Assembly (NCBI GenBank): GCA_902803695.1
Contig: CADCQX010000009.1
Span: 1-5,369 of the forward strand
Source: Oscillospiraceae bacterium
Lineage (GTDB): Bacteria > Bacillota > Clostridia > Saccharofermentanales > Saccharofermentanaceae
DNA length: 5,369 nt
Reading direction: 5' to 3'
Positions 1 to 5,369 of the stretch are shown here, piece after piece (the first letter of the stretch is position 1; the number at the start of each line of letters is the position of its first letter). The translations under genes and the position numbers were made by a program. The notes beneath the pieces were generated by a model. The model saw only the letters and a list, made by a program, of their open reading frames with translations. It did not search any database and was not told the DNA's origin.

Positions 1-86
1 GCGATCTCGCCCACATATACGTCACCGTATCCTTTTTGCGAAAACAATGTCAGTGCTTCATCCATTATGCGTTCTTTGGTATTCAT
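1..86 (-). CDS. TetR-family transcriptional regulator, N-terminal fragment (gene continues beyond the left edge)
   Basis: Only the first 28 codons are inside the window. They read MNTKERIMDEALTLFSQKGY followed by GDVYVGEI, the typical opening of a TetR-family helix-turn-helix domain: helix 1 with the A-L-x-L-F-S-x-K-G-Y signature, then the start of helix 2. Such proteins bind palindromic DNA as dimers and release it on binding a ligand through their C-terminal domain, which is not visible here, so the inducer cannot be guessed. The ATG at 84-86 is supported by a strong AGAGG ribosome binding site (93-97) six bases upstream. The gene is divergent from the phosphodiesterase gene at 220. Twin palindromes in its own promoter suggest autorepression, which is usual in this family. 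The family call is fairly sure despite the short fragment. Confidence 0.85.
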   Translation of the reverse strand, partial: MNTKERIMDEALTLFSQKGYGDVYVGEI

Positions 87-98
87 GATCCACCTCTA

Positions 99-116
99 GG
101 CTAATTGTGATTAGCC
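99..116. promoter_or_regulatory. Operator O1, palindrome over the tetR transcription start
   Basis: GGCTAAT-TGTG-ATTAGCC is a perfect inverted repeat with 7-base arms and a 4-base centre. It sits just downstream of the -10 hexamer and covers the expected start of the tetR transcript. Its arms are the same as those of the second palindrome at 126-141, whose centre is 26 bp away. The repetition of the same arm sequence and the position next to a TetR-type gene make it very likely the binding site of that regulator. Confidence 0.82.
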
Positions 117-118
117 AT

Positions 119-147
119 ATTATAAGCTAATTCGAATTAGCCGTCAA
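119..147 (-). promoter_or_regulatory. Promoter of the tetR-family gene (TTGACG / 17 bp / TATAAT)
   Basis: Read on the minus strand, TTGACG (147-142) and a perfect TATAAT (124-119) are separated by exactly 17 bp, giving a near-consensus sigma-A promoter. Transcription would start near position 112, about 26 bases before the ATG. One palindrome fills the spacer between the two hexamers and another covers the expected start point, so a bound repressor would block RNA polymerase directly. The sequence match is clear; activity is inferred. Confidence 0.82.
126..141. promoter_or_regulatory. Operator O2, palindrome inside the tetR promoter spacer
   Basis: GCTAATTCGAATTAGC is a perfect 16-base palindrome with the same GCTAAT/ATTAGC half-sites as O1, differing only in the four central bases. 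It occupies all but one base of the 17 bp between the -35 and -10 hexamers of the minus-strand promoter, a classic place for a repressor to exclude RNA polymerase. The phosphodiesterase promoter lies further right (164-192), so O2 does not overlap it. Confidence 0.82.
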
Positions 148-163
148 GTAATGAGTTTCTTTA

Positions 164-192
164 TTGCATAATCAGGGGCTTTCGGCTATTAT
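164..192 (+). promoter_or_regulatory. Candidate promoter of the phosphodiesterase gene (TTGCAT / 17 bp / TATTAT)
   Basis: TTGCAT (164-169) and TATTAT (187-192) are separated by 17 bp on the plus strand. Transcription would start near 199, about 20 bases before the ATG at 220. The -10 matches the consensus at five of six positions, but the -35 is poor (three of six). The two TetR-type operators lie 23 or more bp upstream of this -35, so any effect of the regulator on this promoter would be indirect or through looping. Confidence 0.42.
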
Positions 193-219
193 CCTTTAAA
201 AAGAAATGAGGAAAAGAAA

Positions 220-1368
220 ATGAGTTATCCATTACCGGATTACGAGAATTGCCTAGTTAATCTCAGTAATTCCATCCTGAAGAACTTTGGCGTTGAGCCT
301 ATTGAACCTACATTGAAGATCGCCGATAAGATCCTTGATGACAATAAGCACAGAAATGTTGTAGTTATACTTCTTGATGCAATGGGAATCTCGATAATGG
401 AAAAACACTTAAAGCCGGACGGTTTACTGCGTTCTCATCTTGTTGATTCCTATAGTTCAGTATTTCCGCCTACGACTGTTGCAGCAACTACTTCCGTTAT
501 GAGCGGTCTTTATCCGAATGAGCACGGTTGGCTCGGTTGGGATGTTTACTATCCGCAGATCGATAAGAATGTTTCTGTCTTTACCAACTGTGAGCAGCAC
601 CTGGAAGATCCTGATGATGATTCAGAGATCCCTAGGCTTCTTGAGCCTGTTGCGGCTGCTGATTATCATGTCGGGTTTAGATATTGTCCATATGAAAATA
701 TCATCGACAAGATCAATAAAGCAGGCGGTAAAGCTTATTTTTCAATGCCTTTTATGGAGCCGTATCCTGGTGATATCGATGCAATATTGAAGCGTGCCGG
801 AGAACTTTGTAAAGAACCGGGGAAGAAGTTCATCTACTGTTACTGGGGTGAGCCTGATCATACAATGCACCTTAACGGAGTTGACGGTAAGGAAGCTCAC
901 GACATAGTTAATGAGATGGAAAAGAAGGTGGAGGAGTTCATTAAGACTATCGATGATGCGCTCGTTATCGTAACCGCTGATCATGGTCATATGAACAACG
1001 TTAACCGCTGTATCCTTGATTATCCTGATATCATGGAGTGTCTTGTAAGGATGCCTTCCATCGAGCCTCGTACATTGAACCTTTTCATTAAGGATGAGTA
1101 TAAGGATTCTTTTGCTGATTTGTTCAATTCTAAGTTTTCAGATAAGTTCTGGCTCTTGACCAAGAAAGAAGTCCTTGATATGAAACTTTTCGGAAAGGGA
1201 AAGGATCATAAGGATCTTAATGAGATGCTTGGAGATTATTTGGCGATATCGATCAGTGACGAATCCCTTTTTGTAACGCATCATGAAGCAAAAATGATGC
1301 CGGGAGCTCATGCGGGACTTACCAAAGAAGAACTGGAGATACCTCTTATAGCGATCGAGATTGACTAA
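220..1368 (+). CDS. Type I phosphodiesterase/nucleotide pyrophosphatase-family enzyme (alkaline phosphatase superfamily)
   Basis: This is a complete 382-residue metal-dependent phosphodiester or phosphate-ester hydrolase. All elements of the two-zinc active site are visible: D53 in the LLDAMG motif, the threonine nucleophile T86 in FPPTT followed by GLYPNEHG, D213 and H217 in EPDHTMH, D254 and H255 in TADHGH, and H364 in GAHAG. T86 is chosen by aligning GLYPNEHG with the same motif in characterised nucleotide pyrophosphatases. No signal peptide or membrane segment is seen, so it is probably cytoplasmic, unlike many secreted relatives. A GAGG ribosome binding site at 208-211 lies eight bases before the ATG. 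The substrate cannot be read from sequence; nucleotide pyrophosphates, phosphodiesters and phosphonates are all possible in this family. It is divergent from the TetR-type gene and may be part of its regulon, though its promoter does not overlap the operators. Confidence 0.88.
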   Translation: MSYPLPDYENCLVNLSNSILKNFGVEPIEPTLKIADKILDDNKHRNVVVILLDAMGISIMEKHLKPDGLLRSHLVDSYSSVFPPTTVAATTSVMSGLYPNEHGWLGWDVYYPQIDKNVSVFTNCEQHLEDPDDDSEIPRLLEPVAAADYHVGFRYCPYENIIDKINKAGGKAYFSMPFMEPYPGDIDAILKRAGELCKEPGKKFIYCYWGEPDHTMHLNGVDGKEAHDIVNEMEKKVEEFIKTIDDALVIVTADHGHMNNVNRCILDYPDIMECLVRMPSIEPRTLNLFIKDEYKDSFADLFNSKFSDKFWLLTKKEVLDMKLFGKGKDHKDLNEMLGDYLAISISDESLFVTHHEAKMMPGAHAGLTKEELEIPLIAIEID

Positions 1369-1390
1369 ATATATTTCCCACATGATCTGA

Positions 1391-2128
1391 TCACTTAATG
1401 ACGAATACCTTAATAAGATAGATTATCAAGATATGAAGAGGGTAGAAGATGTAGAAGAACCACTTGTGGATCTTCGCACTGCTGCCCTTTTTTCTGTTGT
1501 AGAAGCATATGAGAAGTATCGGTACGAGTATTACGCCCGTCTGGAACAACTGTTGCTTCCACGGTGCGTGAAGCGCCAAAGGTAATAAGATCATGAGCCC
1601 GACGTCAGCTGCGGCGATGATACCGAATGAGATCCATTTAGCTTTCGGCCTGTCTCTGTATACGTATGCAAAGAATGCCCAGAGAACTGCGAAGATCGGC
1701 CAGTCACCGAATAATGACAGTGCGCACATGAGGATCACCAGGATAACCTTAACGGCTTTAGGAATCTTAAGATCGGCCCACATCCAGATGGTCATAAATG
1801 CTATGAACAGCGTAAAGATCATTCCGAACATTCCTAAGGTGAACTTAGGGAATACGCCGAAATCATTAAGGCTATAAGGTATCCATGAGATCATTGCGAA
1901 GATGAAAAGTCTCAGTGCATATTTCTTCCTGTTCTTGGTGTACTGGAAACCTTCAGCCAGAAGAACTGCCATCGAAGGTCCGGTAAGTCTTCCGATGAAG
2001 TGCATGACCTGTCCGAGGATGGATGCAGTAGGTACAAAAGCCCAGGCAATGTGGTCGATGAGCATCGCCACGATCAGTATGTACTTGATCTTGTTTCTGT
2101 TAAGTACTTGTGTTTGTGATAAAGTCAT
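1391..2128 (-). CDS. TraX family integral membrane protein (putative acyltransferase)
   Basis: This 245-residue protein is almost entirely hydrophobic, with roughly eight predicted membrane segments (near residues 13-33, 38-58, 70-90, 97-118, 126-155, 164-185, 194-210 and 222-243). Family marks are the AMLIDHI motif in the first helix (D25, H26), the R47-LTGPSMAVLLAEGF stretch followed by the basic TKNRKKYALRL segment, and the C-terminal FYIFYPLH (H232). The family is named after TraX of the F plasmid, which acetylates the N-terminus of pilin. Chromosomal copies in Clostridia are common, and their substrate is unknown. No conjugation gene is nearby, so a role in pilin processing should not be assumed. 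The start overlaps the stop of the PHP gene as ATGA, and there is no good ribosome binding site before it, which suggests translational coupling. The gene converges on the phosphodiesterase gene. Confidence 0.85.
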   Translation of the reverse strand: MTLSQTQVLNRNKIKYILIVAMLIDHIAWAFVPTASILGQVMHFIGRLTGPSMAVLLAEGFQYTKNRKKYALRLFIFAMISWIPYSLNDFGVFPKFTLGMFGMIFTLFIAFMTIWMWADLKIPKAVKVILVILMCALSLFGDWPIFAVLWAFFAYVYRDRPKAKWISFGIIAAADVGLMILLPLALHAPWKQQLFQTGVILVPILLICFYNRKKGSSAKIHKWFFYIFYPLHILIIYLIKVFVIK

Positions 2129-2925
2129 AGTCCAAGTGTTTTTACTTTTCTTCCTTCAAAGTAGCACAACTCTTTTACTCCCAGCGACTTCAGGTATTCG
2201 CAAGTCTCGGGGATCAGCATACCAATGTTTGCCATAATGTGCGAGTCGGAAGAAACAGTAATCAGTTTACCTCCCATTTTCATATATCTCTTTATTATCT
2301 TCGGGTCAGGCATGGAATTACGCCTTGCCGGAGTTGCTGTGTTTATCTCGAGGGCTTTTTCCTTTGCTATGAGCACCTCGAAAACGCGGTCAAATTCCTT
2401 CGGACAGTCATCGTAGAGCATGTTGACACTAAGGTCTGGATTACGCTTGTTAACATAGTCGAAGTGACCTAAAACATCAAAGTTATTGCATTTCTCCGCC
2501 ATCTCCGCGAGTTTGTTAACGTACTCGGCGTGACGGGCTTTAACCGGAAGCTTATAAACTTCTTTACTGAAGAAAACATCGACACCTCTGAAAAGGTGAT
2601 TGCTTAAGATGACAATATCAAAAGGAGCCGTCGACGCGATCTCATCAATATCCGAAGCAGTATGAGTCTGGTATCCGAATTCGACACCCATGAGAAGCTT
2701 CAAAGAAGATGGACATTTCTTTTTCCATTCTTTGAAAGTCTTCGTATAAAGATCCAGATCGAATGTCTGAATATTGTCATTCGGATCGGGATTTTTGTAC
2801 TCATAATGTTCGGTGATCGCTGCAACGGCTAATCCCTTGTTAACGGCACCATTTATAAAATCATCGATTGTCGTTTCTGCATCAGGAGAGAAGTGACAAG
2901 TGTGATTGTGTAGATCGATTAACAT
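2125..2925 (-). CDS. PHP-domain phosphatase, histidinol-phosphatase (HisJ/HisK) type
   Basis: This 266-residue metal-dependent phosphoesterase is of the PHP family. The expected metal ligands are present: H6 and H8 in DLHNHT, D15, H40 in AITEHYEY, E82 in GVEFGY, H110 in LSNHLF, H154 in GHFDYV, and D227 with H229 in SSDSH. Length and motif order fit PHP-type histidinol-phosphatase, which converts L-histidinol phosphate to histidinol in histidine biosynthesis. However, no other his gene is nearby, and relatives act on other phosphate esters, so the substrate is only probable. I place the start at the ATG at 2923-2925, since it begins directly with MLIDLHNHT and has a GGAG ribosome binding site a few bases upstream. 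A longer reading from 2964 would add 13 residues overlying the promoter hexamer. The 3' end overlaps the traX-like gene by 4 bases. Confidence 0.85.
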   Translation of the reverse strand: MLIDLHNHTCHFSPDAETTIDDFINGAVNKGLAVAAITEHYEYKNPDPNDNIQTFDLDLYTKTFKEWKKKCPSSLKLLMGVEFGYQTHTASDIDEIASTAPFDIVILSNHLFRGVDVFFSKEVYKLPVKARHAEYVNKLAEMAEKCNNFDVLGHFDYVNKRNPDLSVNMLYDDCPKEFDRVFEVLIAKEKALEINTATPARRNSMPDPKIIKRYMKMGGKLITVSSDSHIMANIGMLIPETCEYLKSLGVKELCYFEGRKVKTLGL

Positions 2926-2952
2926 AATAGACTCCAAAAACAATTTGCGTCT

Positions 2953-2980
2953 ATTATAAACCACTTTTATCCGAGTTCAA
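2953..2980 (-). promoter_or_regulatory. Internal promoter of the PHP/traX-like pair (TTGAAC / 16 bp / TATAAT)
   Basis: On the minus strand a perfect TATAAT (2958-2953) lies 16 bp after TTGAAC (2980-2975); shifted by one base, TTTGAA with 17 bp spacing is equally possible. Transcription would start near 2946, about 20 bases before the chosen ATG at 2925. The -35 falls inside the last codons of the upstream membrane protein gene, so the PHP and TraX genes can be expressed without it. This also argues against the longer PHP start at 2964. Confidence 0.65.
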
Positions 2981-3674
2981 AATATTCTGAAGGATAGAGA
3001 CTGAAGATATTTCCGCCCTCTGTCATGCCTGCATAGTAAACGCCCGGATTAGCTACTCTCTCATAAAGAAGTTTACCTACTTTTAACTCCTCATTGTCTT
3101 CAGTAATGACATAATAAGTGTAAGTTGTAGTAGTTGTCGTTCCGTGTCCGTTGGATTTACGATGTGTGGATTTATGTTCTTCCACCTTGGTATCTACAAT
3201 GTTGAGTTCGACATATTTGTAGGATTCCTTATCATAGTCTGTCTTATTCATCATAGGCCTAATGAATGCAACACCTATAATAATTCCCATAACCAGGAAT
3301 ACCGAGATAGCAACGATCGAGACAATGTTTCTTACCAGTTCGATGCCTTGTGCACCTTTGTTTCTCTGGCTGAAATAGTTTGCTATCGCAATAATGAGGA
3401 ATAAGAGCATAAGTCCGAGGAAACCAATTCCGATTATCGCGAATGTCTTATTGTTGCTCTTAACGCTTTCAACATACTCGTTGTGATCTTGATCCAGTAT
3501 CTCCTGAGTTAATGTTGTCTTTCCGTCAGACTTAATCATCTGCTCATATTTGGTTCTGTCAGCGTTGTTTTCTTTCTGTTGGGTCAGAAGACCTTTAACC
3601 ATAAATCCTGCGATAGCGAAGAATATTATCAGAAATACAACAACATATATTTTAGAAAGCGGGTTTCCTTTCAT
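2967..3674 (-). CDS. Membrane protein of unknown function with three predicted helices and a C-terminal extracytoplasmic domain
   Basis: I do not recognise this 235-residue protein. It has membrane segments near residues 9-30, 77-99 and 115-138. The basic loop SQRNKGAQGIELVR between helices 2 and 3 and the lysines at the N-terminus predict a cytoplasmic N-terminus, an outside loop at 31-76 and an outside C-terminal domain (139-235). That domain looks beta-rich, contains six threonines in a row (179-184) in a T/Y-rich stretch, and ends in YYAGMTEGGNIFSLYPSEYF. The threonines use mixed codons, so this is not a simple DNA repeat. The ATG at 3672-3674 is chosen because an AGAGG ribosome binding site (3683-3687) sits eight bases upstream; the longer GTG start at 3683 would overlap that site. 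It lies 41 bp upstream of the PHP gene with no terminator between, and is divergent from the GH95 gene. Confidence 0.75.
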   Translation of the reverse strand: MKGNPLSKIYVVVFLIIFFAIAGFMVKGLLTQQKENNADRTKYEQMIKSDGKTTLTQEILDQDHNEYVESVKSNNKTFAIIGIGFLGLMLLFLIIAIANYFSQRNKGAQGIELVRNIVSIVAISVFLVMGIIIGVAFIRPMMNKTDYDKESYKYVELNIVDTKVEEHKSTHRKSNGHGTTTTTTYTYYVITEDNEELKVGKLLYERVANPGVYYAGMTEGGNIFSLYPSEYFELG

Positions 3675-3715
3675 AAATAACACCTCTCGAAAAATATAAT
3701 CAACGATTCTATACT

Positions 3716-3742
3716 AACACTATTAACAAACAGTAAAGTGTT
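3716..3742. repeat. Short inverted repeat in the divergent intergenic region
   Basis: AACACT (3716-3721) and AGTGTT (3737-3742) are perfect inverted copies separated by 15 bp. They lie upstream of both the membrane protein gene and the GH95 gene. The arms are only six bases and A/T-rich flanks give little further pairing, so this may be chance. If real, it could be a regulator half-site pair serving either gene. Confidence 0.25.
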
Positions 3743-3774
3743 GACGATTGCAAAATAGGGTTAAGGATTTTGGG

Positions 3775-3783
3775 TGATATAAT
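3775..3783 (+). promoter_or_regulatory. Extended -10 promoter of the GH95 gene (TGATATAAT)
   Basis: TG-A-TATAAT is a perfect extended -10 element on the plus strand, with a predicted start near 3790 and a leader of about 24 bases before the ATG at 3814. No good -35 hexamer is found at the usual 16-18 bp; the sequence there is around ATAGGG. TTGACG at 3741-3746 is too far away (31 bp). Extended -10 promoters can work without a -35, and a weak -35 also suits a gene that needs an activator. Confidence 0.6.
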
Positions 3784-3789
3784 TAGATA

Positions 3790-3801
3790 AGATTTAAATC
3801 T
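3790..3801. promoter_or_regulatory. Perfect 12 bp palindrome at the GH95 transcription start, possible operator
   Basis: AGATTTAAATCT is a perfect palindrome located just after the extended -10 element and directly before the AAAGAGG ribosome binding site (3802-3808). An overlapping looser repeat, TTAGAT (3783-3788) with ATCTAA (3798-3803), shares the same sequence. A repressor bound here would block transcription initiation of the glycosidase gene. The palindrome is certain; its role is inferred, and A/T-rich palindromes of this size do occur by chance. Confidence 0.42.
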
Positions 3802-3813
3802 AAAGAGGTATCA

Positions 3814-5369
3814 ATGAACAGCAGCATTTTAAGTTTTGGTAATCCTGCATCCGACTGGAATGAGGCATTTCCTATAGGAAACGGTAAGATGGGTGCCATG
3901 ATATTCGGAGGAGTTTCCACGGAACTTCTTCAGCTTAACGAAGACAGCGTTTGGTATGGCGGCCCCAAAGACAGGGTTAATCCGTCAGCCAAGGAAAAGC
4001 TTCCTTTGATCAGAAAAGCAATAGACGAGGGAAGGATAAGCGGTGCCCAGGATCTTTGTGCACTGGCTCTTTCCGGAATGCCTGATACCCAAAGTCATTA
4101 TGAGACACTATGTAATCTCTACATCCTTTTCGATAATAATGATGAGGAGTTTACTGATTATATCCGTGAACTCGATCTGCAGAGATCGGAGGTTCGTGTT
4201 TCCTACAAAAAAGACGGCGTCAATTTTAAGCGCAATATGATCGCGAGTTTCCCTGATAAGGTAATTGCGGTCAAGTTATCAGCAGATAAAGAAGGCATGA
4301 TATCATTCAGGACTCAGCTTGCCAGGGGAAATATAACCTGGGATTTTCGTTCCTTCAGAAGTCAGGTCTACAGAAACCCGGGATATAACAACTGCGTTGA
4401 CAGTATCTGTAACCTATCTTCTGATACTACGATGCTTACCGGCAGATGCGGTGGCAAGGGTTCGCCTGAATTTGCTTGTGAGATCAAAGTCGAGACCAAG
4501 GGCGGTTCGATCGAATCTGTTGGTAATACACTTGTTATAGATCATGCCGATGAAGCATTGATACTTATTGCGGCTGCTACAGAGTTCTACGAGAAAGACC
4601 TTAAGTCATACCTGGATAACACACTCCAGAATGCATCTCATAAGGGTGCGTATAAGATTTGGGAAGATCACCTTACGGATTATGCTTCGCTTTATGACAG
4701 GACAAGTCTTACTCTTCCTTCGGAGGAATGGGATGTGGTCCGCATGTTCAATTTCGGAAAGTATCTGACAATAAGCGGTAGCCGTGAAGGAGGTCAGCCT
4801 CTCAATCTTCAGGGTATCTGGAACAAGGATTTCGATCCGATGTGGGGAAGTAAGTTCACCATCAATATCAATACCGAGATGAACTATTGGCCATGTGAGA
4901 CCTTGGATCTTCCTGAGTGCCACCTTCCTTTGTTCGATCTTCTCGAGCGCATGAAGCCGAGGGGAATGGAAGTTGCTCAGAAGATGTACGGAATGCGCGG
5001 TTTCGTTGCTCATCATAATACTGATATCTGGGCAGATTGTGCTCCTCAGGACACATGCCTCAGTTCCACTTACTGGGTCCTTGGAGCCGCCTGGCTCTGC
5101 CTTCATGTATGGGAACACTATAAGTACACAGGTGATGTTGATTTTCTTCGAAAACACTTTGATACGATGCTTCAGGCATCTGTCTTCATTATTGATTACA
5201 GTGAGATCGATAACGGTTATCTTGTCTTATCTCCAACCATATCTCCCGAGAATGAATACGAACTTCCTAACGGAGAAAAAGGCTGTGTCTGCAAGGGCGC
5301 ATCAATGGATGATCAGATCATAAAGGAACTCTTTGAATCCGTACTATCTGCAGAAGAAATTCTTAAGAC
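3814..5369 (+). CDS. GH95 family glycoside hydrolase (alpha-L-fucosidase type), N-terminal two thirds, continues beyond the right edge
   Basis: The frame is open from the ATG at 3814 to the window end: 518 codons of a family usually about 750-800 residues. GH95 enzymes are inverting hydrolases that release terminal L-fucose (mostly alpha-1,2-linked), or L-galactose in some members. Visible signatures are EAFPIGNGKMGAMIFGGV (17-34), LNEDSVWYGGP (41-51), GMPDTQSHYE (88-97), NLQGIWN (331-337), NININTEMNYWP (349-360), AHHNTDIW (399-406) and SPTISPENEY (473-482). By comparison with the Bifidobacterium bifidum enzyme, E479 is the likely general acid and N351/N353 the asparagines that activate water. 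There is no signal peptide, so it probably acts in the cytoplasm on imported oligosaccharides. Oddities: the usual YxPLGDL reads YETLCNL (96-102), and the stretch before the catalytic barrel (about 312-320) looks shorter than usual. AAAGAGG lies five bases before the start. Family is nearly certain; sugar specificity is not. Confidence 0.93.
   Translation, partial: MNSSILSFGNPASDWNEAFPIGNGKMGAMIFGGVSTELLQLNEDSVWYGGPKDRVNPSAKEKLPLIRKAIDEGRISGAQDLCALALSGMPDTQSHYETLCNLYILFDNNDEEFTDYIRELDLQRSEVRVSYKKDGVNFKRNMIASFPDKVIAVKLSADKEGMISFRTQLARGNITWDFRSFRSQVYRNPGYNNCVDSICNLSSDTTMLTGRCGGKGSPEFACEIKVETKGGSIESVGNTLVIDHADEALILIAAATEFYEKDLKSYLDNTLQNASHKGAYKIWEDHLTDYASLYDRTSLTLPSEEWDVVRMFNFGKYLTISGSREGGQPLNLQGIWNKDFDPMWGSKFTININTEMNYWPCETLDLPECHLPLFDLLERMKPRGMEVAQKMYGMRGFVAHHNTDIWADCAPQDTCLSSTYWVLGAAWLCLHVWEHYKYTGDVDFLRKHFDTMLQASVFIIDYSEIDNGYLVLSPTISPENEYELPNGEKGCVCKGASMDDQIIKELFESVLSAEEILK

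Noticed and set aside
206..223. A five-codon mini-ORF (MRKRK then TGA) whose stop overlaps the phosphodiesterase start as ATGA
   Set aside because: It has no ribosome binding site of its own and lies within the A/G-rich Shine-Dalgarno region, where such a frame arises by chance.
1383..1393. TGATC-T-GATCA repeat between the convergent genes as a terminator
   Set aside because: Five-base arms with a one-base centre cannot form a stable hairpin and no U-tract follows on either strand.
1593..1877. Open frame on the plus strand inside the traX-like gene
   Set aside because: It is a shadow of the conserved minus-strand membrane protein and has no ribosome binding site or family motif.
1391..2128. 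traX-like gene as evidence of an integrated conjugative element
   Set aside because: No relaxase, type IV secretion gene, integrase or attachment repeat is present, and chromosomal TraX family genes are common in Clostridia.
3708..3736. Possible minus-strand promoter of the membrane protein gene (TTACTG, 17 bp, TATAGA)
   Set aside because: The -35 matches the consensus at only two positions and other A/T-rich hexamers are equally plausible, so no promoter can be assigned.
3741..3769. TTGACG (3741-3746) as the -35 of the GH95 promoter
   Set aside because: At 17 bp spacing the -10 would be AGGATT, a poor match, while the perfect TATAAT at 3778 is 31 bp away.
4606..5157. A 183-codon open frame on the minus strand inside the GH95 gene
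   Set aside because: It is antisense to a clearly conserved GH95 frame, its protein has no recognisable motif, and its Cys/Arg/Ile-rich composition is typical of a shadow frame.

Overview
The window looks like chromosomal DNA of an anaerobic, low-to-mid GC member of the Clostridia, of the Lachnospiraceae/Oscillospiraceae type found in gut or rumen. This rests on AGAGG/GAGG ribosome binding sites, sigma-A-like promoters, a clostridial-style TraX family protein and HisJ-like PHP phosphatase, and a glycan-degrading GH95 gene. The lineage is inferred from gene style only; there is no marker gene.

Region 1 (1-1368) is a divergent pair. The start of a TetR-family regulator gene runs off the left edge on the minus strand. 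Its promoter (TTGACG, 17 bp, TATAAT) carries two near-identical palindromes with GCTAAT/ATTAGC arms. One fills the -35/-10 spacer and the other covers the expected transcription start, which is a strong layout for autorepression. On the plus strand, with its own likely promoter, is a complete cytoplasmic phosphodiesterase/nucleotide pyrophosphatase-type enzyme of the alkaline phosphatase superfamily.

Region 2 (1391-3674) is a minus-strand run of three genes, in transcription order: a three-helix membrane protein of unknown function, a PHP-domain phosphatase of the histidinol-phosphatase type, and a TraX family membrane protein. The last two overlap by 4 bases (ATGA). A good promoter for the PHP gene lies over the 3' end of the membrane protein gene, so the PHP and traX-like genes can be expressed separately. 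The run meets the region 1 phosphodiesterase gene convergently across only 22 bp, with no visible terminator.

Region 3 (3675-5369) is a 139 bp divergent intergenic region followed by the first 518 codons of a GH95 (alpha-L-fucosidase/alpha-L-galactosidase type) glycoside hydrolase that runs off the right edge. Its promoter appears to be an extended -10 type, with a perfect 12 bp palindrome at the expected transcription start.

The three regions do not form an obvious single pathway. I see no mobile element, CRISPR array, rRNA or tRNA, and no convincing new multi-gene system. The most informative signals are regulatory: the twin operators at the tetR promoter and the palindrome at the GH95 promoter. 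Two start sites are also set here from ribosome binding sites (the PHP protein and the membrane protein), both shorter than the longest open frames.
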